From contig CM077162.1 of assembly GCA_039583875.1 (NCBI GenBank), forward strand, positions 164,546,720 through 164,610,719: a stretch of DNA of 64,000 nucleotides, given 5' to 3'. Source of the DNA: Platanthera guangdongensis (lineage: Eukaryota; Streptophyta; Magnoliopsida; Asparagales; Orchidaceae). Positions 12,400 through 22,133 of the stretch are shown here, in pieces. A model generated the notes under the pieces. It had not been told where the DNA came from and ran no database searches. It saw only the letters and a program-made list of their open reading frames with translations. How positions within the stretch are numbered: position 1 is the first letter of the stretch; the number at the start of each line of letters is the position of its first letter. The translations under genes and the position numbers were made by a program.

Positions 12400-13320
12400 T
12401 GCACCCAACGACATGCCTGAGACTCCTCCTTCTGTTGAAAGTATAAGAAGGGTAGTTGAGGCGGTGTTCGCTGTGACTAATGCACAACATGGAAGGAATG
12501 TTTAACCCTTTGTCCCTGAGGTGGCTTCCACACCGGGTGGTGTGTTGGAGCAAATGGCATTTAGAAGACCATCAGGTCAGCAGTTGAACATGATTTTAGT
12601 GCAGGGAGTGCACTCAGTTGATGAATATTTACAGACGTTTCTTATGATAAGGCGCTACCCAGGCTTTGAGTTGGAGAACGAGCAGTCTATAGTCGATAGA
12701 TTTTATAATGGTCTGCATGGCGAGCTACGAGTCCTACTGCTGGGACCAAAATTATTGTGATTCCGAGCTTTGGTGGAGTTGGCTAGATCTTTGGAAGTAG
12801 ATTTGGGGAAAGCCCAATAGGTGACGGTGTGTAGGGTATCGAACCCTGCAGGCCTTTCAAAGGCTGCATACCGCAGAACACTGAAAAAGAGGGCTAGAAC
12901 ATCTACTAGCAAAGATACATACACTTGTCATACTTGTGGCAAGGAAAGGCACTTTGCCCGATATTGCCGGGGTGGTGCACAGAAGATAAAGAAAGGTATG
13001 TCAAGAGAAGCTATAGGATAGAGTGCCAGAGATTTTAAGAGAGTCCAAGAGAAGAAGGACTTGAGTGCGAAGAAAACAGAGTTCAAGATGCCGAACTCCT
13101 CAAAATCTGTGTTTCGTAAGTGGACCAAGAAGGCTAAGACATCGAGTCCAGACCCTTCTTTTAGTGGGTCTGGGGCAACCACATGCTGAGCTAAAGGTAC
13201 TTGCTATAACTGTGGAAAGCCGAGACACTTTACCTGAGAGTGTTGGAGCGGACGTACAAAGTCCGAGAGCAAGCCTGGAGCAACTTTCGAGAAAAAGGGG
13301 AAGGCGGTGGAGTTAACTGT
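12400..13320 (+). pseudogene. G2 gag, degenerate, with CCHC zinc knuckle
   Basis: The frame at 12521-12760 resembles the retrotransposon gag core (VHSVDEYLQTFLMIRRYPGF, then ENEQSIVDRFYNGLHGELR). The next segment carries a CX2CX4HX4C knuckle (CHTCGKERHFARYC) at about 12928-12970, and a second broken knuckle-like stretch follows near 13204-13245. Gag forms the particle and binds the RNA genome. Several in-frame stops and at least one frame change make it non-functional. Confidence 0.8.
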
Positions 13321-13470
13321 ATCCCACTATGCTCCAACCCAGCCTAAAGTGTACAATCTTGGCCTTTAGGAGGGCATAAAGCAGACTGACGTGGTGACAA
13401 GTATGAGTTAATTAAAAGCAGATAAGCTTTATATATTCGTTACCTTTTGCGCATTAGCTTATGACTGCTT

Positions 13471-13790
13471 GTGCTAGGATTTGTTTTGATTTTCGATTAT
13501 CCTACGAGAGCACTGTTTGATATAGGAGCTTCGCATTCCTTTTTGTCCGAAGGATTTGTATCACGCATTGGAGTACCTTCTTCGATGGTAAGGGACAAAT
13601 TGGATGTGTTGTTGCCTAATGGGTGCTCATTGCACGCGGATAGAGTGTTTTGCGTAAAGATACAGATTGGAGTCAAGATTTTGACTTGCAAGCATCGCTA
13701 CTGCCGATAGTGGAGTTCGACGTGATCTTTGGTACGGACTGACTCTCGGAGCAACATGCGTACATCGATTGCAACCAGAAGGTGTGTAGT
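13471..13790 (+). pseudogene. G2 aspartic protease, degenerate
   Basis: ALFDIGASHSFLS matches the chromovirus protease active-site region, normally ALFDSGASHSFI. The residue after the catalytic Asp is Ile instead of Ser/Thr, which would be expected to disable the enzyme. The following WSS/FDVIFGTDW-like segment is partly readable around 13710-13745 with a stop. Confidence 0.75.
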
Positions 13791-13829
13791 TTTCTGAGTT
13801 TCCTGCTCATCCCCTGAAGATCTCCCTGA

Positions 13830-15180
13830 GGCCCCGCCTCAGCGAGTGATCGACTTCACTATTGAGCTAATGCCAGGTGCCAAACCCGTGTCATGCTCTC
13901 CGTATCGGTTAGCACCTAAGGAGATGGCAGAATTGGAAGTACAGCTTCAAGAGCTGTTGGAGCAGGGGTATGTGCGTCCAAGTTCATCGCCTTAGAGTGT
14001 GCCGGTCCTCTTTGTAAAGAAGAAGGACGGAAGTTTAAGACTTTGTATCGATTACCGGTAGTTAAACAAGCTAACAGAGAAGAATAAGTATCCGATCTCA
14101 AGGATTGATGATCTGTTCGACCAGCTGGTTGGGTCGACTGTGTACTCAAAGTTGGATCTGAAATCCGAATACTATCAGCTGCGGATAAGGGAAAGTTACA
14201 TCCCCAAGATATCTTTTAGCACACGGTATGAATATTATGAGTTCACCGTCATGCCATTTGGGCTGACTAATGCGTCATTCGTTTTTATGGATTTGATGAA
14301 CAGAATGTTCAGAGAGTACCTAGACCACTTTGTGATAGTCTTTATCGACGATATATTAGTGTACTCGCAGTACGATGAGGATCATTTCAAGAATTTGCAT
14401 ATGGTGTTGCAGTCATTGAGAAGGAATCAACTTTTTGCCAAATTCTCCAAATGTGAATTCTGGTTATCCTCGGTAGCAATCCTTGGTCATATAGTTAGTA
14501 GAGAAGGGATTGCGGTAGATCCAGCGAGGATAGTTGCGATATGTGAGTGGCCTATGTTATCTACAGTGGCAGAAGTCCAGAGTTTCCTTAGACTTGTCGG
14601 CTACTACAGGCGCTTCGTAGAGAACTTCTCGCGGATAGCGTTACCCCTCACGACTTTGACGAGAAAAGATCAAAAGTTTGTGTGGTTGCTGGAGTGAGCA
14701 TGTGCTTTCGAAGAACTGAAAAGTCGGTTGACCACGACGCCTATTCTATGTTCGCCGAGTGGGACCGAAGGTTTTGAGATTTATAGTGATGCTTTGGGCA
14801 GTGGCTTAGGTTGTGTTCTACTATAGCATGGGAGTGTAATAGCTTATGGCTCGCGTCAGCTAAAGGTGCACGAGAGGAATTACCTGGTTCATGACTTGGA
14901 GTTAGCGGCCGTGATATTTGCCCTGAAGCTGTGGAGGCATTACCTGTACGGTGTGAAGGTAGATATCTATACCAATCACAAGAGTCTGAAGTACTTGTTG
15001 GATCAAAAGGACCTAAACATGTGACAGGGGAGGTGGATGGAGTTCCTGGGTGACTAGCGACTACACCTTCAAGATACATTATGTGCCTGGGAAAGGCAAT
15101 GTCGTGGCAGATGCGTTGAGTTGCAGGACCCCGCGCAGGCCAACTGGTTGTCGGTTCATGACAAGCGTTTGATTCAGGAT
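13830..15180 (+). pseudogene. G2 reverse transcriptase and RNase H, with stops
   Basis: Readable Ty3/Gypsy RT blocks: [72 protein letters not shown], then the catalytic FIDDILVYS (about 14341-14367) and [18 protein letters not shown]. RNase H follows (EIYSDALGSGLGCVL, then [20 protein letters not shown]). In-frame stops lie at about 13993 (TAG), 14059 (TAG in DYR-LNK), 14696 (TGA), 14824 (TAG) and 15022 (TGA), several at positions where Gln or Trp is expected. Confidence 0.9.
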
Positions 15181-15239
15181 TTGGAGGCATTAGAGATCTC
15201 TTGTGTTGACAAGCAGACGAGTGCCGAAGCAAAATTGAT

Positions 15240-16698
15240 TTGGACAGAGGTGTAGTATGACCTTGCTGATAGGATTCGGCAAGCTCTGGTTGGGGATGAC
15301 AACATGAAGCAGACCTTGGTTGAGGCTTTGTACGGGTCAAATTCCCAATTTGTTGTTGTTGATGGGCTGTTATGGAGGGACAGTCGTCTGTGCGTCCCAA
15401 ATGTGGGTGAACTGCGGGAGGAATTGATGTGTGAGGCTCATCATACCAAGTACTCGATTCACTCAGGGAGCACGAAAATGTATTGTGCTATGAAAAAATT
15501 ATTCTGGTGGTAAGGACTTAAGAAGGACGTGGCACTTTATGGGGCGAAGTGTCAAACGTGCGCCTTGGTGAAGGCGGAGTGTCAGAAGCCCGGAGGTTTC
15601 TTGAAGTACTTACCTATCTCGGAGTGGAAGTTCGAAGATATTTCAATGGATTTTGTGCATGGGTTGCCAAAGTCGCTGAAGGGAAACGACGCCATCTGGG
15701 TGATCGTAGATCGATTAACAAAAGTGTCGCACTTCATTCCGAATAGGAGGGATGATTCGATGGAAAAGCTAGCAAAACTCTATGTAGATAACATTGTTTG
15801 ACTACACTGTGTGCCCTGCAACATCGTGAGTGACCGAGATGGGGGCTTTACATATAATGACTGGAGGTTGGTGCAACAATTATTGGGAACCAATCTAAGT
15901 TTCAGCACGGCCTTTCATCCGCAGACGGATGGTCAGACCGAGATGGTCAACAGGACATTGGAGGACATGCTTCACATGTGCGTCTTGGATTTCGGAAAGC
16001 GGTGGGAAGATCACCTGTACATGGTGGAGTTTGTTCATAACAACAGCTACCAAGCGAGTATTCAAATGGCGCCCTTCGAGGCCCTTTACGACAGAAAATG
16101 TCGCACGCCGTTGTCTGGTTGGAGATGGGTGAGTCGAAGCTGTACAAACGACAAGAATTGGAAGGCGCCACTTCGTTGGTACAAACAATACGAGAATGAT
16201 TGCTGATCGCTCAAGACAGGCAGGCTAAATATTATAATGCCAAGCACAGGAACGTTGAGTTCGCTATTGGCAACTGAGTATATTTGAAAATTAAGCCATT
16301 CAAGGGTGTCTCTTGTGGTACGACACTTGAAGAAGCTGAGTACGAGGTACCTTGGACCATTTGACATTCTAGAGAAAATTGGTGAAGCGGCTTATCGACA
16401 AAAGCTATCAGTGGAACTGAGTGGTATACACGACGTATTCCACATATCGGTGTTGCGGAAGTCGGTGCAAGAGCCTTCCCAAGTGATTGCGGTCGATCAG
16501 GTACCGGTTGATCATGGGTTGACGACGAAGGTCAAGCCTGTTCGCATTGAGGACTTTGAAGTCAAGCGACTTCGTATCAAAGACATCAGGATGGTCAAAG
16601 TACGATGGGACAACTGCGGCCGTGAGGAGCTTTCGTGGGAGCAAGAGCAGACCATGCTTGAGGAGTATCCCAAGCTCTTATACTCAGGTACCGTTTAA
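15240..16698 (+). pseudogene. G2 integrase plus chromodomain-like C-terminus, with stops
   Basis: The zinc-binding N-terminus is visible (AHHTKYSIHSGSTKMY, later CQTC). Core motifs are ISMDFVHGLP, IVSDRDGGFT and FHPQTDGQTEMVNRTLEDML, carrying the DDE residues. The C-terminal block YLGPFDILEKIGEAAYRQKL ... IHDVFHISVLRK is followed by a chromodomain-like segment (KVRWDNCGREELSWEQEQTM) ending at 16698. Stops at about 15511, 15799 and 16204 and a frame break near 16260 show that it is dead. This places G2 in the chromovirus (Tekay/Del-like) group. Confidence 0.9.
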
Positions 16699-16720
16699 GT
16701 TTGAGTACTTCCTATTCCAT

Positions 16721-16765
16721 AATTTCGGGACGAAATTCATTTAAGGGTGGGGGGGGGGGGAGAAT
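16721..16765 (+). other. G2 pre-PPT palindrome and polypurine tract
   Basis: AATTTCGGGACGAAATT (7-bp arms, 3-base loop) at 16721-16737 is followed by AAGGGTGGGGGG with a long G run and AGAA, the polypurine tract priming plus-strand synthesis, immediately before the 3' LTR. Confidence 0.88.
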
Positions 16766-18960
16766 TATAACCCTCCAAAACTCGAAAATGATCTGGTAGC
16801 ATCTTCATGCCAATCTAGGGCCTGTTAAGGTTCACACGGCCTTGGACACGGGAGTGTCCATGTCCGTGTCCTGCTACGAGTTTGACGATTTTCCATGTGG
16901 CCAACGAAATACATTCGACGATCTTTGGAGGTCGAGTGCACGACCTGAGACACAGGCGTGTCCAGGGACATGTTCTGCTCTGTGTCGGCAGGATGGTGTC
17001 GAGTGAGGCACATGACCTAGGACACAGACATGTCCAGGTCAGACACGGGCGTGTCCAGTGCGGACATGGGTGTGTCCAGGTACGTGTCCTTCTCTGTGTC
17101 AGCTTGGATGTGTCGAGTGAGGAACACAGCCTCGAACACGGGCGTATACGGGTTGACATGGGCGTGTCATATGTTCACACGGGAGTGTCTAAGCCTGTGT
17201 CTTGGTCGGGACGTGATGGTTTCCTATGTCGCTTAAGGGACACGCCCCGTGACACGGGCATGTCATAAGCTGACACGGGCATGTCAAACATTACACGGGC
17301 GTGTCTGATCCCATGTCATGTTCTACATTCGACGATCGTGTTCATATCGTGAGACACAGCCTATGACACAGGCATGTCACAGGTCGTGTTCGGCGCAGGA
17401 AGTTGATTTTAAGTGCGAATCATGGCCGTTCATTTCCTTCTAATGGGATCCAATGGCCCAGAGGTCTCCCTGCTGTTATAAGGCCGAGAGTTGAGTGTTA
17501 AACCCTCATTTTCTCTTAGGTTTTCTCTTTCTAATGTGTTAGAGAGAGGGGAGAGCAAGGAAGAAGGAGAAGGAGAGATCCGGCCACCGGTGGAGCTTCG
17601 GAGCCCCAAATTGTGTGCCGAGTCCATATCCGTGGAGGCGAGGCCGTTGCAGTGCTTTCCATCTGGCTAGTTTTCCATGCCGCCAAAGTGAACCTCTAGG
17701 GTAGTGATTCTCTTCTTGGACATGTGAAGACCTCTTCCTTTCTACATAAGAAACCCGCTCTCGCGAGTATGCGGTGAGTGTTAGGTGTTCCTTCAGGTGG
17801 ACATGACTAGTCCTCGTAGTTTTGCATGCAAAGTCCGGAATCAAAGTACGAACATAGGCATGGTGTGTGAAGCCTACCCGGACAAGTTGGCCTGGATCGG
17901 TGATGTTTCATTATGCATGAATAGCCGGAGAAGACTCCATGCCGATGGTTGTTTTCGGGTTTTCTATGTGGTAGATTGCAACAAGGAGCCTTGGGGACTA
18001 ACCCCAAGGTTCACCCAGAAAACTGGGCAGACGCGTGGTTCTACCATCTTGGTGGCCTGGGAGCCAACATGCACATAACTGGGTTATGTAAAATTGTGTG
18101 ATCGATACTTCGGACTCGGGGAAGCTTGACTCGTGCCGATGACTTAGATTGTTGTGGCAATGTGAGCAATGGGTTGAGTGGATCCGGACCCATTCTATGT
18201 GGTTCGGTTAAAGAGACCTAAGGTACTTGACACTTACCGATGACATAGAGGGCGGGTCTTAGGCTTCGGCCAGAAAGACTAAAATGCTCACGTTATTGCC
18301 ATCCTGGGGGCAGTGGTGGACAGGATTCACCGAGAATGTGCCCTGAGAGTACGAGGTGTGTGGCTGTGCGTGCCTACGCCTGTGGTTAAGTGTGCTTAAA
18401 TTGTACTTTCACTATCTTGTTTTGTTATACTAATAAAATACAGGGAAGGAGCACTACCGCCCAGATTTAGGGGTGTGGTCATTATAATTTGGTCTGCCAT
18501 AGTTGACTGTTGCTTTTATTTGCCACCGCAGCAGTGGAATGTTGATTGCAGGTGCTACCGAGCCTAGTGGCAAGTAGCGGGTTGAAGCTCTGGTTGCTGT
18601 ACAGGCCCTCGAAGGCCAAAAGCCAATGTTTACTTTTATGCTCATGTGTGGCCGGCCTACTTGCCGATGTTTGGAAGACATTTATTATTTAAAGCAAACT
18701 CTTGTAAGGCCATAAGGCCAAGTACTTTGTGTATTTGTACTCTCATTCATGCTGTGGGTTTTTAGTGGACATTCATGTTGTGGCTTAGGTTCTTATAACT
18801 GTTTTAAAAAGCTTCCGCTACAATGCTCTAAGTTAGGACGTGTGTTCCTTTGGCAGTAATTTGGTATTAATATGTAACTCCACTAGCTGTCCGTGGTATA
18901 TGACGTGGGGCCCCGGTCGGACATTATGTTATTTCCCATGTGATGGATGGGGGTGTTACA
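16766..18960 (+). repeat. 3' LTR of G2 (about 2.2 kb)
   Basis: It starts TATAACCCTCC (TG decayed to TA) right after the PPT and ends GGATGGGGGTGTTACA at 18960, matching the 5' LTR stub at 12052-12123. It holds an array of GACACGGGCGTGTC-like dyads in its first third. The second half (17400-18900) shows nothing recognisable. ORFs here are short and without recognisable domains. Confidence 0.88.
16845..17390. repeat. Array of CACGGGCGTGTCC dyads in the G2 LTR
   Basis: More than fifteen copies of GACACGGGCGTGTC or decayed variants (GACATGGGTGTGTC, GACACAGGCATGTC) in about 550 bp. Interspersed repeats of CATTCGACGATC and GTCGAGTGAGG also recur. Most variants differ by C-to-T or G-to-A changes. 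Confidence 0.85.
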
Positions 18961-19108
18961 GCCAAGATCACTCGACACAAATCATATCTTGGCATCAAGA
19001 GCACTCGACGCCACCCCCTCCTCCTCCTCCCCGCTTTAATGAACCTAAGTCCTAAGTTTTATTTCTATAATTTATATTATATTTATATATTTATATTATT
19101 TATATTTT
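18961..19108. other. AT-rich flank of G2, nothing recognisable
   Basis: Begins with an imperfect dyad (GCCAAGATCA ... ATCTTGGC), then a CCTCCTCC tract and TATATTTATAT-rich sequence. No coding signal. Confidence 0.6.
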
Positions 19109-19235
19109 AATTTGAAGCCTTTTAGGCCCCCGATTTGTGCCCCGAAAAAAGTCACGCCGAACATATGTACGGACTCATATGTTCGGCGTGACTTTTTTTT
19201 GTTCCCAATTGGGGGCCTAAACGACTTCAAATCAA
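19109..19235. repeat. Long inverted repeat (foldback) with perfect core
   Basis: The inner arms 19145-19167 and 19176-19198 are perfect complements of 23 bases (including GTCACGCCGAACATATG) around an 8-base loop TACGGACT. The outer arms 19109-19144 and 19199-19235 continue the pairing imperfectly (TTGAAGCC-TTTTAGGCCCCC against GGGGGCCTAAACGACTTCAA). The whole is a near-continuous hairpin of about 55-60 bp arms. It could be a small foldback or MITE-like element, or a hairpin RNA source. No transposase or TSD was found. Confidence 0.88.
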
Positions 19236-19237
19236 AA

Positions 19238-19296
19238 ATTGATCAACATGAAAGTTGTAGATCTCGATGAGAACTACAACTTTTATGTTGATTACT
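19238..19296. repeat. Second adjacent inverted repeat
   Basis: GATCAACATGAAAGTTGTAG then ATCTC pairs across a tiny loop with GAGAACTACAACTTTTATG then TTGAT; about 24 bp arms with two mismatches. It begins within a few bases of the foldback at 19109-19235. Confidence 0.85.
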
Positions 19297-19361
19297 CTTT
19301 GAAGTAAGGTATATTAGGGGGTCAATCTCACGGTTTTCTTTGTAAGGTTTCACAGAACCAG

Positions 19362-19362
<1 letters not shown>

Positions 19363-19437
<75 letters not shown>
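19363..19437. repeat. (AT) microsatellite
   Basis: About 75 bases of uninterrupted alternating AT downstream of the foldbacks. Confidence 0.97.
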
Positions 19438-19443
<6 letters not shown>

Positions 19444-19672
19444 AAAACATCCTTTGATGCAACATTCCTAATAGCCACTTTACCCCTCATCTTTTAATTT
19501 AATGATGATTGTTTCTTTTGTTCATTTAAAAAAAATTCAAAATTGATTACCCACACATGTAATTTACTAAATCACGCCCAAATAATTGATCTCCCCTACT
19601 TCCTCCAGCTAAGTCTTCCTGATTCTGTTGTTTGGCACATCTTCCCAGCAAAATAATTAATTATTTCGGGAA

Positions 19673-20042
19673 CCATGCATTCACATTCTCCACGTCGATC
19701 AGCGAAAGGTAGCTCTCCGTCAAGGGCATTCTCTACTGATCCTTCAGCTTCGATGCCACCTCCCGGGCTCTACCGTCTTATTTCTCGCTCTTCCTCAGAC
19801 CACGAAACCCGATGATTCCTTGTTCACATCGCCCTATAATCGCATGCCTCATGTTGGAACTAAAAACTGGTCCACAACGAGAGTTCGGACCCTGGGGTGT
19901 AGCTAAAACCTACTTTTCCCAAACCCAGACTCCTGACCAGACAGAAGGAACCAAAGAACTGACCCTAGACTACAGCACAAAGGTCCCTCCACTAACAAGA
20001 AAGATCTCAGAGCGCTTCCCCTCCTTTGCCAAGTGCTGAGCT
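19673..20042 (+). pseudogene. Unidentified coding-like fragment, part 1, split by C1
   Basis: From ATG at 19673 the frame reads a Ser/Pro/Arg-rich start (MHSHSPRRSAKGSSPSRAFS) until TGA near 19816. Other frames then carry on with protein-like sequence (SLFTSPYNRMPHVGT; FGPWGVAKTYFSQTQTP; KISERFPSFAKC), as if one ORF had suffered small indels. A stop lies six bases before C1. The last segment continues past C1 at 28180 in the same frame (AKDILEGARRLQEM). I do not recognise the family. It may be a broken host gene, a processed copy or a gene fragment carried by a transposon. Confidence 0.4.
20038..20042. repeat. Left TSD of C1 (GAGCT)
   Basis: GAGCT immediately before the 5' LTR is repeated exactly after the 3' LTR at 28175-28179. 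Confidence 0.95.
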
Positions 20043-20265
20043 TGTTGGAGTTACCATGATGATCTGGAAGTGATCAAACATGTAATCTCACTGCCAACGC
20101 GATATGAGCCTGCAGGGTCGCACATAAGAGATGTGGAGAATTTGAATGATTGACTGTGTTGGTAAAGGTTACCAATCACCGACCTGAATGGGGTTGTGGG
20201 TAAAGTGTTGCCTTAAAGAAGAGTCGGGTTGGGCAAGGTGTCGCCTTGGAGGATTAGTGCTCGGA

Positions 20266-20575
20266 TTCTCACCGATCGACGAGAATCGTCGAGAAGTGTT
20301 CTCTGATTCTCGCCGATCGACGAGAATCGTCGACTCTGTTCGATGTGTATCGTCGGTGATTCTCGACGATCGACGAGAATCGTCAACCTACGATTCGACG
20401 TGAATCGTCGGGCATTCTCGCCGATTGATTCTCGCCGAATCTGCTGGTGATTCTCGCCGACCGATTCTCGCCGACTGGTTCTCACCGATCCTAGCCGATA
20501 CTCGCCGATTCTTAGTGATTCTCGACGATCGATTCTCACCGATCGGCTGGTCATTCTCGCCGATTCTGGAACCCT
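20266..20575. repeat. C1 LTR array of TCGACGAGAATCG / GATTCTCGCCGA dyads
   Basis: Repeated GATTCTCGCCGATCGACGAG-type units, in which GATTCTCG pairs with CGAGAATC around CGATCG, fill about 300 bp upstream of the TATA box. The 3' LTR has the same array at about 27293-27602. It is CpG-dense and built on TCGA cores. ORFs that read RRES repeats on the minus strand are a by-product of this array. Confidence 0.9.
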
Positions 20576-20615
20576 TATTCTTGGGTGGTCTGCGGATAAC
20601 GATTTTCCTAGGTTT

Positions 20616-20638
20616 ATTTATACCTTTGGTATAAATAG
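20616..20638 (+). promoter_or_regulatory. C1 LTR TATA box within a palindrome
   Basis: TATAAATAG at 20630-20638. It is part of ATTTATACC-TTT-GGTATAAAT, a perfect 9-bp-arm dyad that places a TATA-like sequence on both strands. The 3' LTR repeats it at 27643-27663. Confidence 0.75.
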
Positions 20639-21148
20639 AACACTTAGGGTTTTTCAGGATTACTTCTTCTGATCGAATCGAACCCGACGGAAGAGTTCCG
20701 TTCTTCGTTCCGCCGATCCCGAATCCCGCCGCCGACGGAAGAGTTCCACCCCCGCCGTGTTCGCTCCATCGACCTCCTTCTCTCCGGCGATCGTCGCTGG
20801 TGTTGCTCTTCCTGGCGCGGACCTAGCAGTCCGTGGAATAACAAGGTGCGGTCATCGTTCTTCCCGATCTTCCGTGCGACGGAAAGCTCGGGGTTCTCCC
20901 GCTCGTGTGGATTTCTGCAGAGACGTGGATATTATTCCACGTAGAACTCGCCACTAGCAAGAAGACAAAGTTTGGAGCATCTCCGTTGAGTTGTGACTCA
21001 ACGCCACCGAGGTAATTTTTGCCTTGTTATATGTTAACTTCTTGATTCAACTGTCATGGCCCGATCCTATTTCTTTTGGGTTTTCTTGATGTTTTGTTTT
21101 CCGCTGCGTGCACAAGCTTTGTGCCACCAACATAGAGAAACCCAACAG

Positions 21149-21160
21149 TGGTATCAGAGC
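21149..21160 (+). other. C1 primer-binding site
   Basis: TGGTATCAGAGC, a full 12-base match to the initiator tRNA-Met 3' end complement, one base after the LTR. Confidence 0.97.
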
Positions 21161-22133
21161 TAGGTTGCGGCCATGATCGTTGTTTTGGAAGTTTTGTTAT
21201 TCCAGTGCGTGTAAACCTAGGGATTTAGAAGCGTTCTAAATGTCTAGATTTAGTCTTGATTCCCCGCCAAGAACGTCTGGAATTTCGTGGTAATTTCTAA
21301 TTGTTAGAAATTGTTGTCTCCTTAGCAGTAACCATCCCTCGAGTATGTTTTGGATTTTGAATCCAACATAGAGAGATGAGCTTGTATACTGCTTTAAGTT
21401 GAGTTGTCTTTGCCTTTGTCCAATGCATGTAAATCTGAAGATTTGGAAATTTCCGGATGTTCAGATTTAGCCCTTCCTTCTATCAAATGTTGATGGTGTC
21501 AGGATGTGCACATAAGGGATGCATGTGGTTTTAGAAAATTGTTTTTCTTTGGATGTGCACATTGATCAAATGTTGATCATGGTTAATTGTTAACCTATAA
21601 CTAAAAAAAAAACCCTTCATTAAATATTAAGTGTTCGGATGCCTTCCGATGGATGACACTCTTCCTGCCTCGATCGATGAAGTGTGGGCTTGCCAAAGCA
21701 AGGTGCATTAATCTATCTTGGTAAGGGTGTGAGCGGATAATTGTGATATCCCACTGTCGACATCGGGTCCAGCTTAACTAGGTGACCTCAAAGGTTGAGT
21801 GCCTAGAGGCATAGGGTTGGCATGCACCATATGAAGGATGCGAATAAGGAGTTATTCACCAACCATACAAGAATTGCATGAGGATGCAATTGGCAAGCGT
21901 TGCCTACCTAAATAACCGCATCGTGAGAGGAACGCCAAAGCGGACTCATATTGTTGGTGAAATACGGATCTTGTCCACTAAGAGAGTAGCTCGCATGAAC
22001 TCTCCGAATTGTTAGTGAGGGCTATCATTTCGAATAAAATAGTGGGAGTGTTTTAATTGAAGTCCAAATTAAAATAAATTGTATTTGAAATTTAGATACT
22101 GATTTTATTCTGCATAAATTCTTGTAGAATTCC
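21161..22133 (+). other. C1 untranslated leader
   Basis: About 970 bases between the primer-binding site and the gag-pol ATG, with many short upstream ATGs and stops and no conserved coding. Such long leaders usually carry packaging and translation signals, but I see no specific motif. Confidence 0.7.

Larger units (their letters stand above)
20043..21147 (+). repeat. C1 5' LTR
   Basis: Terminal TGTTGG/CCAACA. U3 holds the palindromic array (20266-20575), followed by a TATA box TATAAATAG at 20630. Start of transcription is inferred about 30 bases further on. A CCGCCGCCGACGG-rich segment follows in R/U5. Confidence 0.96.

Noticed and set aside
14741..15400. 219-codon minus-strand ORF
   Set aside because: Antisense shadow of G2 RNase H and integrase; no domain of its own, and the plus strand is clearly the coding one.
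16845..17390. Possible centromeric or other satellite DNA
   Set aside because: The dyads are confined to the G2 LTR and too irregular in spacing for a satellite; no long tandem unit is seen.
20213..20554. Arg/Glu/Ser-rich ORFs in both C1 LTRs (also near 27177-27581)
   Set aside because: They translate the CGACGAGAATCG array and are not conserved outside it.
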